Of a stretch of DNA of 64,000 bases, positions 43,377-53,159 are shown piece by piece (positions within the stretch are counted from its first letter, which is position 1; every line of letters starts with the position of its first letter). The DNA lies in the NCBI GenBank assembly GCA_002478885.1, contig DLKC01000076.1, forward strand, positions 24,854 through 88,853. The letters run 5' to 3'. The DNA is from Chitinophagaceae bacterium UBA7600 (lineage in GTDB: Bacteria > Bacteroidota > Bacteroidia > Chitinophagales > Chitinophagaceae). Under the pieces are notes generated by a model. That model ran no database searches, was not told the DNA's origin, and worked only from the letters and a program-made list of their open reading frames with translations. A program made the translations under genes and the position numbers.

Positions 43377-45215
43377 TTATTCCACCGTTACGCTTTTGGC
43401 CAGGTTGCGCGGCTTGTCAACATCATAGCCTTTTGCAACCCCAATATGATAAGCGAACAACTGCAACGGAATGGTGCTAAGCATTGGAGCGACGATTTCA
43501 TCTGCAGGAGGAAGAATGATGACATCTTCTGCAAGGGTCGGCGACACCGCATCTCCTTCTGTGACGATGGCAATGATGCGGCCCTTGCGCGCTTTGATCT
43601 CCTGCATATTGCTCACCACTTTTTCGTGGTAAGAATCTTTGGTGGCGACAAACACAACGGGCAGTGTTTCTGTTACCAGGGCGATCGGCCCATGTTTCAT
43701 TTCCGCAGCCGGGTAACCTTCTGCATGTATATAGGAAATCTCTTTTAGTTTTAATGCACCTTCCAGCGCAACAGGGAAATTGTAACCGCGGCCAAGATAG
43801 AGCGCATCGGTAGCATCTTTGTATTTTTCTGCAAGCGCTTTTATGTGATCATTTTGTTCCAATACAAGTTTCACTTTCTCGGGTATTTCTTCGATTTCTT
43901 TACAAAGGCTCATGTAACGCTCCTTGCTGATCGTTCCTTTGGCGTGTGCAACCTGTAATGCGATCATGGTTAAAACAGCAAGCTGTGCAGTAAATGCTTT
44001 GGTACTTGCGACGCCGATTTCGGGGCCGGCATGTGTGTATGCTCCGGTATGCGATTTGCGGGCAATGGAAGAGCCCACAACGTTCACAATACCCATGATG
44101 ATCGCGCCTTGCTCTTTGGCTGTTTCAATGGCGACCAGGGTGTCTGCCGTTTCCCCGCTTTGAGAAATAGCAATGATCACATCGCCTTGATGAATAACCG
44201 GGTTGCGATAGCGGAATTCAGATGCGTATTCCACTTCTACAGGAATACGGCATAACTCTTCGATGATATATTCTGCAACAAGCCCTGCATGCCAGCTTGT
44301 GCCGCAGGCAATGATAATAATACGTGGCGCATGCATGATCTGTTCTGCGTATTTCTCAATGCCACTCATTTTGATGGTGCCATGCTCTGCATCAAGACGG
44401 CCGCGAAGACAGTCAAATATCGTTTGTGGTTGCTCAAATATTTCCTTAATCATAAAATGGTCGTAACCGCCTTTTTCAATGGCTGCCAGTTCCATATCAA
44501 GCCGGGTAATGAAAGGCGTTTGCTTTTCATTGCCGAGGTTTTTGAGAATAAGTTCATCGGGTTTTACGATCGCGATTTCATAATCATTTACATAAACTAC
44601 TTCTTTGGTATATTCAATGATCGGCGATGCATCGCTCGCAAGGAAGTGTTCGCCTTTTCCAATGCCAATAACAAGCGGGCTCCCTTTTCTCGCAGCAATA
44701 ATTGTTTCCGGATCGTCCTTATGCACAAGCAGTATACAATAGGCGCCCACAACACGGCGCAGCGCAATGCGCAATGCCTCTTCCAGGCTGCACTCGTTGT
44801 TTACCTGTATGTCGTCAATAAAATTCAGGAGTACTTCCGTGTCGGTATCACTTTTGAAAATATAGCCTTTGGCAATCAGTTCTCTTTTTATTTGTGCATA
44901 GTTTTCGATAATGCCGTTATGGATCATGGCTATGTTGCCACTCTGTGATAAATGAGGGTGTGCATTTCGGTCGCTTGGCTCTCCGTGTGTTGCCCAGCGC
45001 GTATGGCCAATGCCTATATGGCCACCCAGATTGGCGCCAACAATTGACTCTTCCAGGTCGGCAACCTTGCCCTTCTTTTTAAAAACATTCAGCTGGTTGT
45101 TATTTACAAGCGCAACGCCGGCGCTGTCGTAGCCGCGGTATTCTAATCTCTTCAAACCTTTTATGATGACAGGATAAGCCTGCCTGTGCCCGGTATATCC
45201 AACAATTCCACACAT
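43377..45215 (-). CDS. glmS: GlmS, glutamine-fructose-6-phosphate aminotransferase
   Basis: GlmS makes glucosamine-6-phosphate for cell-wall precursors. The 612-residue protein has the N-terminal glutaminase with catalytic Cys2 (MCGIVGYTG), then RWATHGEPSDRNAHPH and HNGIIENY. Two SIS domains follow, with ACGTSWHAGLVAEY, ISQSGETADTLVA and EVASTKAFTAQLAV. The C-terminus ends RNLAKSVTVE, as expected. No glmS ribozyme is seen in the 90 bp before the start, in line with Bacteroidota. It is divergent from the GNAT gene. Confidence 0.97.
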   Translation of the reverse strand: MCGIVGYTGHRQAYPVIIKGLKRLEYRGYDSAGVALVNNNQLNVFKKKGKVADLEESIVGANLGGHIGIGHTRWATHGEPSDRNAHPHLSQSGNIAMIHNGIIENYAQIKRELIAKGYIFKSDTDTEVLLNFIDDIQVNNECSLEEALRIALRRVVGAYCILLVHKDDPETIIAARKGSPLVIGIGKGEHFLASDASPIIEYTKEVVYVNDYEIAIVKPDELILKNLGNEKQTPFITRLDMELAAIEKGGYDHFMIKEIFEQPQTIFDCLRGRLDAEHGTIKMSGIEKYAEQIMHAPRIIIIACGTSWHAGLVAEYIIEELCRIPVEVEYASEFRYRNPVIHQGDVIIAISQSGETADTLVAIETAKEQGAIIMGIVNVVGSSIARKSHTGAYTHAGPEIGVASTKAFTAQLAVLTMIALQVAHAKGTISKERYMSLCKEIEEIPEKVKLVLEQNDHIKALAEKYKDATDALYLGRGYNFPVALEGALKLKEISYIHAEGYPAAEMKHGPIALVTETLPVVFVATKDSYHEKVVSNMQEIKARKGRIIAIVTEGDAVSPTLAEDVIILPPADEIVAPMLSTIPLQLFAYHIGVAKGYDVDKPRNLAKSVTVE

Positions 45216-45305
45216 AGGTTATATTTTGATTCGCTTGCAATATCTGCTTTTTATTTTTTTTCGGTACCATATTAATGTAATAATTATGCAATCAAAACTG
45301 CCATA

Positions 45306-45908
45306 ATGGAAAACACATTCAACTTCAATGATCAGTATATTCTCGAAGATGGCCGTACTATCCTTATGCCACTCGACGAAAGTGATCATATACATCTTTT
45401 ACCTTTTTCATTAAACGAGCCTGACCTGTGGAAGTATTCACTGGTTAGCGCCGCCGGCAAAGAAGGGCTCAGTAACTACATGCAGCTGGCCCTCGATGCC
45501 CGCACTGTGGAGAGAGAATATCCTTTTATCGTGTTTGATAAACAGGCCAACGCATACGCCGGCAGTACAAGGTTCTATGATATCAATTTTCCTTTCAAAA
45601 CATTGCAGCTTGGGTACACGTGGTATGGGAAAGATTTCCAGGGGTCTGGCCTCAACAGGCATTGCAAATATCTCTTGCTGTCTTTTGCATTTGAAGATCT
45701 TCATATGGAACGCGTTGAGTTCCGCGCCGATAATAACAATGCAAGAAGCATTGCAGCAATGAAGAGTATCGGTTGCAAGGTCGATGGTGTGCTGCGTAGC
45801 AACATGCCCAAGCGTGACGGCGGGCGGCGCGATTCTATTGTTCTCAGTATTCTTAAAGATGAGTGGTTTAATTCCGTAAAAGAAATGCTTTGGAATAAAC
45901 TGAAATAA
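45306..45908 (+). CDS. GNAT acetyltransferase (RimJ/RimL-like)
   Basis: This 200-residue GNAT N-acetyltransferase is of the RimJ/RimL type. The acetyl-CoA region includes GSTRFYDI, LGYTWYGKDFQGSGLNRHCKYLLL and VEFRADNNNARSIAAMKSIGCKVDGVLR. The substrate is unknown; relatives acetylate ribosomal proteins, small amines or antibiotics. It is divergent from glmS. Confidence 0.88.
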   Translation: MENTFNFNDQYILEDGRTILMPLDESDHIHLLPFSLNEPDLWKYSLVSAAGKEGLSNYMQLALDARTVEREYPFIVFDKQANAYAGSTRFYDINFPFKTLQLGYTWYGKDFQGSGLNRHCKYLLLSFAFEDLHMERVEFRADNNNARSIAAMKSIGCKVDGVLRSNMPKRDGGRRDSIVLSILKDEWFNSVKEMLWNKLK

Positions 45909-45916
45909 TGTTGGTA

Positions 45917-45966
45917 CCCGGCCCCGAATCTTCGTGGCATCGGTTCTTGCGTCGCACACTTGTGCA
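45917..45966 (+). repeat. intergenic repeat unit, short form, F
   Basis: ACCCGGCCCCGAATCTTCG is followed by TGGCATCGG. The core is at 45947-45957, then ACTTGTGC. It starts about 8 bp past the acetyltransferase stop. Confidence 0.82.
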
Positions 45967-46065
45967 TTAGACCAATGCGAAGCACTGGCCTGTACATATC
46001 CTCTGGCATGATTTGTGAATCGAACTATTGAACAAACATTTTATTCACCACTAAAATGCCAACCT

Positions 46066-46230
46066 ATGTTACGCTGGACTGTAATATTTTTAATCATTGC
46101 CATTATTGCCGGTATTTTTGGTTTTGCAGGAATCGCTGCAAGTGCAGCCGGTATTGCTAAAGTAATCTTCTTTATTTTTCTCATCCTGTTTGTGATATCG
46201 CTCTTTACCGGCAAGAGAAATGTTGGATAA
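46066..46230 (+). CDS. DUF1328 small membrane protein
   Basis: This 54-residue hydrophobic peptide starts at the ATG at 46066. [20 protein letters not shown] and the Gly/Ala-rich [15 protein letters not shown], with LFVISLFTG, match the DUF1328 (YtjA-like) family of two-helix membrane proteins. Function is unknown. An upstream start at 46015 adds 17 residues absent from the family. It precedes the XRE/S24 regulator gene by 101 bp. Confidence 0.85.
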   Translation: MLRWTVIFLIIAIIAGIFGFAGIAASAAGIAKVIFFIFLILFVISLFTGKRNVG

Positions 46231-46280
46231 GCTGATCAGTAATGAGTGCGTGAATACTTCCTGTTTTCATCGTTGGTAAA

Positions 46281-46288
46281 TAAATTTG
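46281..46288 (+). promoter_or_regulatory. possible -7 promoter element for the XRE/S24 regulator
   Basis: TAAATTTG is a perfect fit to the Bacteroidota -7 consensus TAnnTTTG, 44 bp before the start codon. The -33 TTG is not clear at the expected distance. Confidence 0.4.
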
Positions 46289-46331
46289 GCGAAACTAAAA
46301 TAATTAGTACCTTGCGCTAAATCGATTAGTT

Positions 46332-47087
46332 ATGAGTTATGCAGGAAAAAACCTGCGTTACCTGCGCAAATTGCGTGGATGGACACAGGAAGAATTTGCA
46401 AATAAACTTAAGATCAAACGTTCTCTTGTTGGCGCTTACGAAGAGGAGAGAGCCGAGCCAAGGCTTGATGTTCTCGAGATACTTTGCAATATTTTTAAGC
46501 TTAGCCTCGACGATTTGCTGTTAAAAGATCTCACAACGGCAAAAGGTCCCCAAAGCTATCTCGAAAAGCGCAGGCAAATGAAAATGGTTGCTGAAATACA
46601 GGTTATACATTTTGTTCCTGTAAAAGCAGCCGCAGGTTATCTTGCCGGTTATGCCGACCCTGATTTTATCGATGAGTTAAATACTTTCACCCTGCCCATG
46701 CTTGCTCCGGGTAACTACCGTGCCTTTGAAATTGTTGGCGACAGTATGTTGCCAACCCCAAGCGGCAGTGTTATTGTAGGTGAGCGTGTAGGAAGTGTGG
46801 AAGACCTTAAGTCAAATAATACCTATGTTGTTGTTTCCCGTGGCGAAGGCGTGGTTTATAAAAGAGTAATGAAAAACAATAAACTAAAGAACAAGGTTAC
46901 ACTGATTAGCGATAACCCCCAGTATGCACCATATAACGTGAATGCGGAAGACATCATCGAAGTATGGCAGGCGCAAATGATTATAACAAAGGCCAACACC
47001 CAGCAGATGTGGGACGTTAACCAACTCGCAGGCCTTGTTACCAACCTGCAGGAACAGGTGAAAAGCCTGAAGAAAAAAATAAGTTAA
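46332..47087 (+). CDS. XRE-family regulator with LexA-like S24 domain
   Basis: This 251-residue protein has an N-terminal helix-turn-helix (about 7-63: LRYLRKLRGWTQEEFANKLKI...) and a C-terminal S24/LexA-like domain. The catalytic pair is visible: Ser138 in GDSM and Lys177 in VVYKRVM. An Ala-Gly bond suitable for self-cleavage lies in VKAAAGYLAGY (about 98-107). It is therefore likely to be a self-cleaving repressor of the cI/LexA kind, perhaps responding to DNA damage (inference). The C-terminus ends in a coiled coil (LVTNLQEQVKSLKKKIS). A strong terminator follows. Confidence 0.88.
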   Translation: MSYAGKNLRYLRKLRGWTQEEFANKLKIKRSLVGAYEEERAEPRLDVLEILCNIFKLSLDDLLLKDLTTAKGPQSYLEKRRQMKMVAEIQVIHFVPVKAAAGYLAGYADPDFIDELNTFTLPMLAPGNYRAFEIVGDSMLPTPSGSVIVGERVGSVEDLKSNNTYVVVSRGEGVVYKRVMKNNKLKNKVTLISDNPQYAPYNVNAEDIIEVWQAQMIITKANTQQMWDVNQLAGLVTNLQEQVKSLKKKIS

Positions 47088-47110
47088 AAGAAACTTGTAT
47101 CTGGTGATTG

Positions 47111-47140
47111 TGGCCGGCTTTAATAGCCGGCCATTTTTTT
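47111..47140 (+). terminator. rho-independent terminator after the XRE/S24 gene
   Basis: There is a perfect 9-bp stem, TGGCCGGCT (47111-47119) with AGCCGGCCA (47125-47133), around a 5-nt loop, followed by TTTTTTTG. It lies 23 bp past the stop codon. Confidence 0.9.
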
Positions 47141-47380
47141 GCCTGCGGCTAAAAACTCCTTTTTCGCCGGCTCATTTATAAAGATTTCATTCCATTTCGT
47201 ATCGTTTGCACAAGGGGGCAAAAAAAGTTATGGTAAACTACTGTAATATAATTACATTTAGTCAGGTGTTTTTCATAGGTTAGCAACGGCCGGCTCTTTC
47301 CAGGGCTGGCCTGATTTTTTACAGCCGGCGCCTTACTCGCTCATGGTCAGCCTGTTAAACAGGTAAATAGCATCATCTTC

Positions 47381-48412
47381 TTACAATGAATTTCTGAGGG
47401 TAAGTTTAAACGGCACTTCAACATGTTCCCGGCTATCCTGCATAATAAGCCTTGCAGCCATTTTACCCATTTCAGCAAAATCTGTTGAAATGGTTGTAAT
47501 ACCGTCAAGAATTATTTTTTTTATGGGGGTTTCATTATAAGAGACCACACCAACATCAGTCCCGGCTTTCAGGTTCATCAGCAACAGGCGTTCTATCAGT
47601 TTCACAAGATCATCTTCCATTACAGAAATAAACACCTCACCTGTATGGATTTCCTCTTCCTTTATATTGCTTACTACTTTATAATTAAAGGCATAGTCCT
47701 GGCAGAAGCGATTAAATCCGTCGACTATCTCTACCGGGTAATAGCTGCTTTTTGGAAAAATTATTTTAAGCGTGTGATAATTGCTCAGGCGCTCCGATGC
47801 ATTTTCAAGTGCTTTGTAAATGTCTTTGGCAAAGTTTTCATATACGGCCGAATATTCGCCGGTAATGCCTGCAACCTGTTTGTCAAGCAGTATCAGTTTG
47901 TGTTTTGGAAGGGTGTTGATCACTTCGTGTGCTTTCTCTCCGCCCTCGATAAAATGTGGTATGATAACAAAGTGAGTATAATCTTCAGTTTTATTGGTTA
48001 GCAGTTTGCGGAACAGTGCAAAGTCGTTATTGTAAATATAAAAATCAATAGCAGCATTGTTGCCCAAAGCAGCCACCATTGAATCGTAAATAATTTTTTT
48101 ATGGGCACTTAGTTTGTTAAACAGCAGGCAAACATTGTATGCCTGCTCAAGCGCCGTACTTTTTATAAAATAGCCTTTCCCAGGCACCGAGCCGAGTACC
48201 CCGATTTTTTTCAGGTAGCGATATCCTTTTTCCGCGGTATCTCTTGATATATCCAGCTCAAAACTCAGGTCGTTAATAGAAGGCAGTACATCGTTTTGTT
48301 TTAATCTTTCCTGCTCAATGCCTTTTAATACAGCATTGATCAGTTGCTGGTATTTCGGTGTTGCCGAAAATTCATCAATGCGGATAATATCATAAATACC
48401 TACAGGTTTCAT
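47381..48412 (-). CDS. GntR-family regulator with LacI-like sensor domain
   Basis: This 343-residue regulator has an N-terminal winged helix of GntR type (about 15-80: YQQLINAVLKGIEQERLKQNDVLPS, ISRDTAEKGYRYLKKIGVL, PGKGYFI) and a C-terminal periplasmic-binding-protein-like domain (about 90-340), as in LacI-type sensors. Such Bacteroidota proteins usually control sugar utilisation genes and respond to a sugar ligand. No sugar operon adjoins it. A methyltransferase gene starts 40 bp away in the other direction and may share its control region. Confidence 0.9.
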   Translation of the reverse strand: MKPVGIYDIIRIDEFSATPKYQQLINAVLKGIEQERLKQNDVLPSINDLSFELDISRDTAEKGYRYLKKIGVLGSVPGKGYFIKSTALEQAYNVCLLFNKLSAHKKIIYDSMVAALGNNAAIDFYIYNNDFALFRKLLTNKTEDYTHFVIIPHFIEGGEKAHEVINTLPKHKLILLDKQVAGITGEYSAVYENFAKDIYKALENASERLSNYHTLKIIFPKSSYYPVEIVDGFNRFCQDYAFNYKVVSNIKEEEIHTGEVFISVMEDDLVKLIERLLLMNLKAGTDVGVVSYNETPIKKIILDGITTISTDFAEMGKMAARLIMQDSREHVEVPFKLTLRNSL

Positions 48413-48452
48413 CAGTCGGGTGAGCTTATCTTAAAGTTAAGCTTACGAAACT

Positions 48453-49124
48453 ATGAAAAATTATTGCGTAATCGATACGCATTACCTGGTTAGGATGAAT
48501 AGTGTAATTTTGGGTATGCCAGGAGAAACTTTAGCGAATATCGTCAACACAGACATCTACCTTATCGACCAGATAATAAAAGGGCGGTACAAAAGCGGGG
48601 GCAGGTTATTGGATGCAGGCTGCGGGGGAGGCAGAAACATTTCGTGGTTTGTTACACAGCCGGGTTTTGAAATTTATGCAACAGATATCAGCCAGCCCGC
48701 CATCGATCATTTATCGCAGCTATATCCCGGTATAAAACGGGAGCATGCAATTTGTGCCCCGATTCAGTCTTTGCCCTTTGACAACTCGTTTTTTGATCAT
48801 GTCATCTGCAGTGCCGTACTCCACTTCGCCGGTAGTGCGCAAGACTTTCTGCAAATGTTCTCTGAATTGTGCCGCGTGTTGAAAACCGGCGGAAGCCTTT
48901 TTATCAGGATGGCTTCAGACATTGGAATAGAGAATAATATCGTTGACATCGGGGATGGAAGATTTGCATTGCCCGACGGTACTGACCGCTTCCTGTTGAC
49001 AAGGGCACTGATAGAACAACTGCTGGCTAACTTTCCGGTAGTCCTGGTGGAACCGGTGAAAACAACCAATGTACAGGACATACGTTGCATGACTACACTT
49101 ATGATCCGGAAATCAACATCATAA
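48453..49124 (+). CDS. class I SAM-dependent methyltransferase
   Basis: This 223-residue methyltransferase has a Rossmann core: motif I LLDAGCGGGRNI, then YATDISQPAID, IQSLPFDNSFFDHVICSAVLH and LCRVLKTGGSLFIR. The substrate is unknown; the closest type is the UbiE/methyltransf_11 group. It is divergent from the GntR regulator with only 40 bp between, which suggests that regulator may act on it. Confidence 0.88.
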   Translation: MKNYCVIDTHYLVRMNSVILGMPGETLANIVNTDIYLIDQIIKGRYKSGGRLLDAGCGGGRNISWFVTQPGFEIYATDISQPAIDHLSQLYPGIKREHAICAPIQSLPFDNSFFDHVICSAVLHFAGSAQDFLQMFSELCRVLKTGGSLFIRMASDIGIENNIVDIGDGRFALPDGTDRFLLTRALIEQLLANFPVVLVEPVKTTNVQDIRCMTTLMIRKSTS

Positions 49125-49182
49125 ATGCTTAAACGAATCAATAGTTTTTCTGCAGTATTGTTTGCTGAATAGTGAGATGGAC

Positions 49183-50338
<1,156 letters not shown>

Positions 50339-50360
50339 TCAACACACGCGGTCTTTTTCG

Positions 50361-50762
50361 TTATTTTATTTTCATGCCGGGAACAAGGGCTTCGGCGGCC
50401 ACGAGTTCAAGTGACTTAACCATGTCTTTTGTACCGGTTTTATATTTTATAAAATGTGCTGTTTGTAAATGTGACTTGTAAGCAAGTGTGTCGGCATATA
50501 TTTCAAGTATGGTAATATGTGCAGGGTTGTTTTTTTCAGACACCGCATATAAAGTAATCACCCCGGGTTCAACACGCACAGATGTTTCAATCTCTTCTTT
50601 CAGCAAAGCTTTATAGCTTTCCAGTTGCACTGAATCAACTACAATTTTTGCCAGCCGTACCATCTGGTTTTGCGATTGTGCTGGTACATTAACGCAGCAA
50701 AACAATATTATTGCAACTGTTAGGAGACCTATGGTCGGCAACCTTTTATATTTTGTATTCAT
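50361..50762 (-). CDS. exported antibiotic-biosynthesis-monooxygenase-like protein
   Basis: This 133-residue protein has a signal peptide (up to about NVPAQS, residue 30) and one ABM/quinol-monooxygenase-like dimeric ferredoxin fold: MVRLAKIVVDSVQLESYKAL, RVEPGVITLYAVSEKNNP, ITILEIYADTLAYKSHLQT, HFIKYK. Relatives oxidise quinols or degrade haem, but export to the periplasm is less common. It lies between the aldo/keto reductase and the AraC regulator. Confidence 0.85.
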   Translation of the reverse strand: MNTKYKRLPTIGLLTVAIILFCCVNVPAQSQNQMVRLAKIVVDSVQLESYKALLKEEIETSVRVEPGVITLYAVSEKNNPAHITILEIYADTLAYKSHLQTAHFIKYKTGTKDMVKSLELVAAEALVPGMKIK

Positions 50763-50927
50763 ATTTTATCACTTAATTGTTATTCTGATGATGAAGTGCT
50801 TGCGGCGCAATCCCGTACGTACGTGACTGTTATGAAATACTGCAACTTGTAGGGTGAAATTTACCAGGTAAAGTTATATTGACAAATAAGAGCTCCATAA
50901 CTAAAACCAAACAATCAATTACGAAAA

Positions 50928-51848
50928 TCAAACATTCCTGAACTTGAGCGGGCTTAATGCCACATGTTTTTTGAAGAAGTTGTTGAAGTGCGTTGTTTCT
51001 GCAAAACCCAGTGCGTAGGCGATTTCTGACACATTCCAGGCGCTGTGCTTCAACAGTATTTTTGCTTCGCGTAAAATGCGTTCGGCAATAACTTGGGAAG
51101 TTGTTTTTTCTGTGCTTTCTTTTACAGCGCGGTTGAGATGGTTTACATGAACATTTAACTGCTCAGCAAAATCGGATGCGGAGCGAAGTGCTAGTTCTTT
51201 GTGGTTTTCATCGATGGGAAACTGTCGCTCCAGTAACTCCAGGAACAGGTTGGAAATTCGTTTAGACGCATTCATGGGTTGCTTTTCAACCTGTGCGCAG
51301 GGTAGCTTCATGGCGAAATGCAACAATTCGAAAAAGAGATTGCGCAGTGCATCGTATTTATGCCGGTAATCTGAGCCAATCTCGGCAAACATGTTTTTAT
51401 ATATAGCGGTCACCTTGTTTACCTGGTCGTCGGTTAACTCAAACACATGGGTGGCTCCCGGTTGGAAAACGGAATACTGATCAAGGTTGCCGAACTGGTG
51501 AAAGAAATCAGGTGTAAATAAACAGAAGAATCCACGCTCTATCCTGTCTGTGTATTCGCAACTGTAAGGGATTTGCGGATTGGAAAAAACCAATGCCTGC
51601 TTTCGTATTTCAACAACCGCATCTGCAAAATGCATGTTGTAGTTGCCCAATACCAGCATGATTTTGAAATAATCCCGCCGTGCGTAAGGAACAGGCTTTG
51701 CATTCGGTCCCACAAAAGGTTCCAGTTTAAATACATTGAAATGCCCGATCTCCTTGCGGATATCCACGGGTACGCCTCCGAATTTCCTGGTATAGAATTC
51801 TTCTATGGTTTCAATATTCCTCATCTGCCACAAACTTACCGATTTCAT
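50928..51848 (-). CDS. AraC-family transcriptional regulator
   Basis: This is a 306-residue regulator from the ATG at 51848. The N-terminal part (about 1-180) is a cupin-like ligand domain, and the C-terminal 100 residues hold the AraC double helix-turn-helix: LHVNHLNRAVKESTEKTTSQ and NVSEIAYALGFAETTHFNNFF. The start at 51908 would overlap the upstream gene by 52 bp. It probably controls the neighbouring aldo/keto reductase and monooxygenase genes, as is usual for this arrangement (inference). Confidence 0.9.
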   Translation of the reverse strand: MKSVSLWQMRNIETIEEFYTRKFGGVPVDIRKEIGHFNVFKLEPFVGPNAKPVPYARRDYFKIMLVLGNYNMHFADAVVEIRKQALVFSNPQIPYSCEYTDRIERGFFCLFTPDFFHQFGNLDQYSVFQPGATHVFELTDDQVNKVTAIYKNMFAEIGSDYRHKYDALRNLFFELLHFAMKLPCAQVEKQPMNASKRISNLFLELLERQFPIDENHKELALRSASDFAEQLNVHVNHLNRAVKESTEKTTSQVIAERILREAKILLKHSAWNVSEIAYALGFAETTHFNNFFKKHVALSPLKFRNV

Positions 51849-51856
51849 GATTGAAG

Positions 51857-52633
51857 TTAAAGTTGGCGATATTTCCTGTGAAACGAATAGGTGAGCGTCG
51901 TGTTCCATAAAAAGTCGCTACTGCCAGGGATATTTGTCTGTATGGTCTTGTTGATAAAAACGGTCATTGAAACCGGAACCTGTTTTTTCGAAACCGTAAC
52001 CCCGGCGGTTAAATAGCAACCGTCATTCGCGTCCATTTTCAAATAGTACACCTGGGGATTAAACGCAAGCGATACTTTATTGCTGAGTTTTATATTCGAA
52101 AAACTGCTGTTGATCGTAACGAAATGCGTGTTTTTTGTCGTTCCGGGATCAATGCCGTGTGCGTACATATAATACATGCCAATACTGATGTACTTCGACA
52201 GGGAGTAACCTGGCGATAGTTCGCCGGCGAGGTAACGTTTTGCCACGGTTACTTCTTCTTTGCTATCTCCGTTTGCCGGCAACGGCGTGCTGCTGTAGGC
52301 AATGCCAAGGTGAGTGCCGGTGCTCATCCGAAATTTTCCCTTGTTTAAAACCTGGTACCGCGCCCAAAAAATAAATCCCCACGGTTTGCCGGAAAGCGAG
52401 AACCGGAGGTCGGGGTCAAAACTAAACCTGTTTTTCCCCATCGATAGACTAAAAATGGCTGCGGGCTTGCCAAGTGTAAACGTTGGTATCACAGAAATGC
52501 CATTGTTGGTAAGGCTTAGATTCCCGGAGATGTGGCTCACCATTTTTGCACTGTCAGCGCTTTGGGTAAAGGCCGCGTGTGTAAACACCAAAAGGGAAAA
52601 AGACAATATCGATTTTTGTAAAGTTTTCTTCAT
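51857..52633 (-). CDS. exported beta-barrel-like protein, unknown function
   Basis: This 258-residue protein has a signal peptide (MKKTLQKSILSFSLLVFTHAAFTQ) and alternating short beta strands rich in aromatic residues. It ends in a strand finishing near LTYSFHRKYRQL, as in outer-membrane barrels. No family name can be given. The start at 52633 is preferred over 52672, which adds 13 residues before the signal peptide. It ends 8 bp before the AraC start on the same strand, so the two are probably co-transcribed. Confidence 0.75.
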   Translation of the reverse strand: MKKTLQKSILSFSLLVFTHAAFTQSADSAKMVSHISGNLSLTNNGISVIPTFTLGKPAAIFSLSMGKNRFSFDPDLRFSLSGKPWGFIFWARYQVLNKGKFRMSTGTHLGIAYSSTPLPANGDSKEEVTVAKRYLAGELSPGYSLSKYISIGMYYMYAHGIDPGTTKNTHFVTINSSFSNIKLSNKVSLAFNPQVYYLKMDANDGCYLTAGVTVSKKQVPVSMTVFINKTIQTNIPGSSDFLWNTTLTYSFHRKYRQL

Positions 52634-52737
52634 TAACAGCGTGCTTATATTTTCAGGGAGCAAAGCAACCACATCAGCAAAGCTTTACATAACGAAATTC
52701 AAATGGATCATTACGATTTTCAAACAGGTACTGTTGT

Positions 52738-52950
52738 GCCCGGCTTTTTGAAACGCTATTGGGCATCGTTGCGTCGCACACTTTTACTGTCGCACTTTTG
52801 GCAACCAGGTAAAAGTCGGCTAAGTGTCCTGCTGCGTGTTTCTCAAATTGCTTTTAATGACAGTTACCCGAGGTTTAGAGTGCTTGGTTACCGCCCAGCT
52901 GCAAAAGAGTGCGACGCAACAGGCGATGACAACAGCAATGCTGTTTGCTG
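52738..52950. repeat. inward-facing pair of short-form repeat units (F then R)
   Basis: The F unit at 52738-52787 (TGCCCGGCTTTTTGAAAC..., core 52769-52779) and the R unit at 52901-52950 (core 52909-52919) fill the centre of a 526-bp gene-free gap. The stretch 52951-53159 holds no other recognisable element. Confidence 0.82.
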
Positions 52951-53159
52951 CAAAATAATCAGCTTCATTTGAAGCAATTACTTAAAGCTCGCTTCGCTAT
53001 TTTTTCCTGCTAAAGAAGAAAACGGGTTCACCGGAAATAAAATAAAGCCCGCCGGTTTTGCTTCAACTCCTGCCACAAAATGAAGTGCAGAAAATAATGA
53101 AGCATTGTTTGTAGTGCTTTGCTTAACCAAAACAATTCCTCATCAAAAAAGTTACAACC

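Noticed and set aside
43377..45305. glmS ribozyme upstream of glmS
   Set aside because: Only 90 bp separate glmS from the divergent gene and no ribozyme-like structure is seen; the ribozyme is typical of Gram-positive bacteria.
52703..52972. 89-residue plus-strand frame
   Set aside because: It is made of the F...R repeat pair and the DNA between, not a conserved protein.
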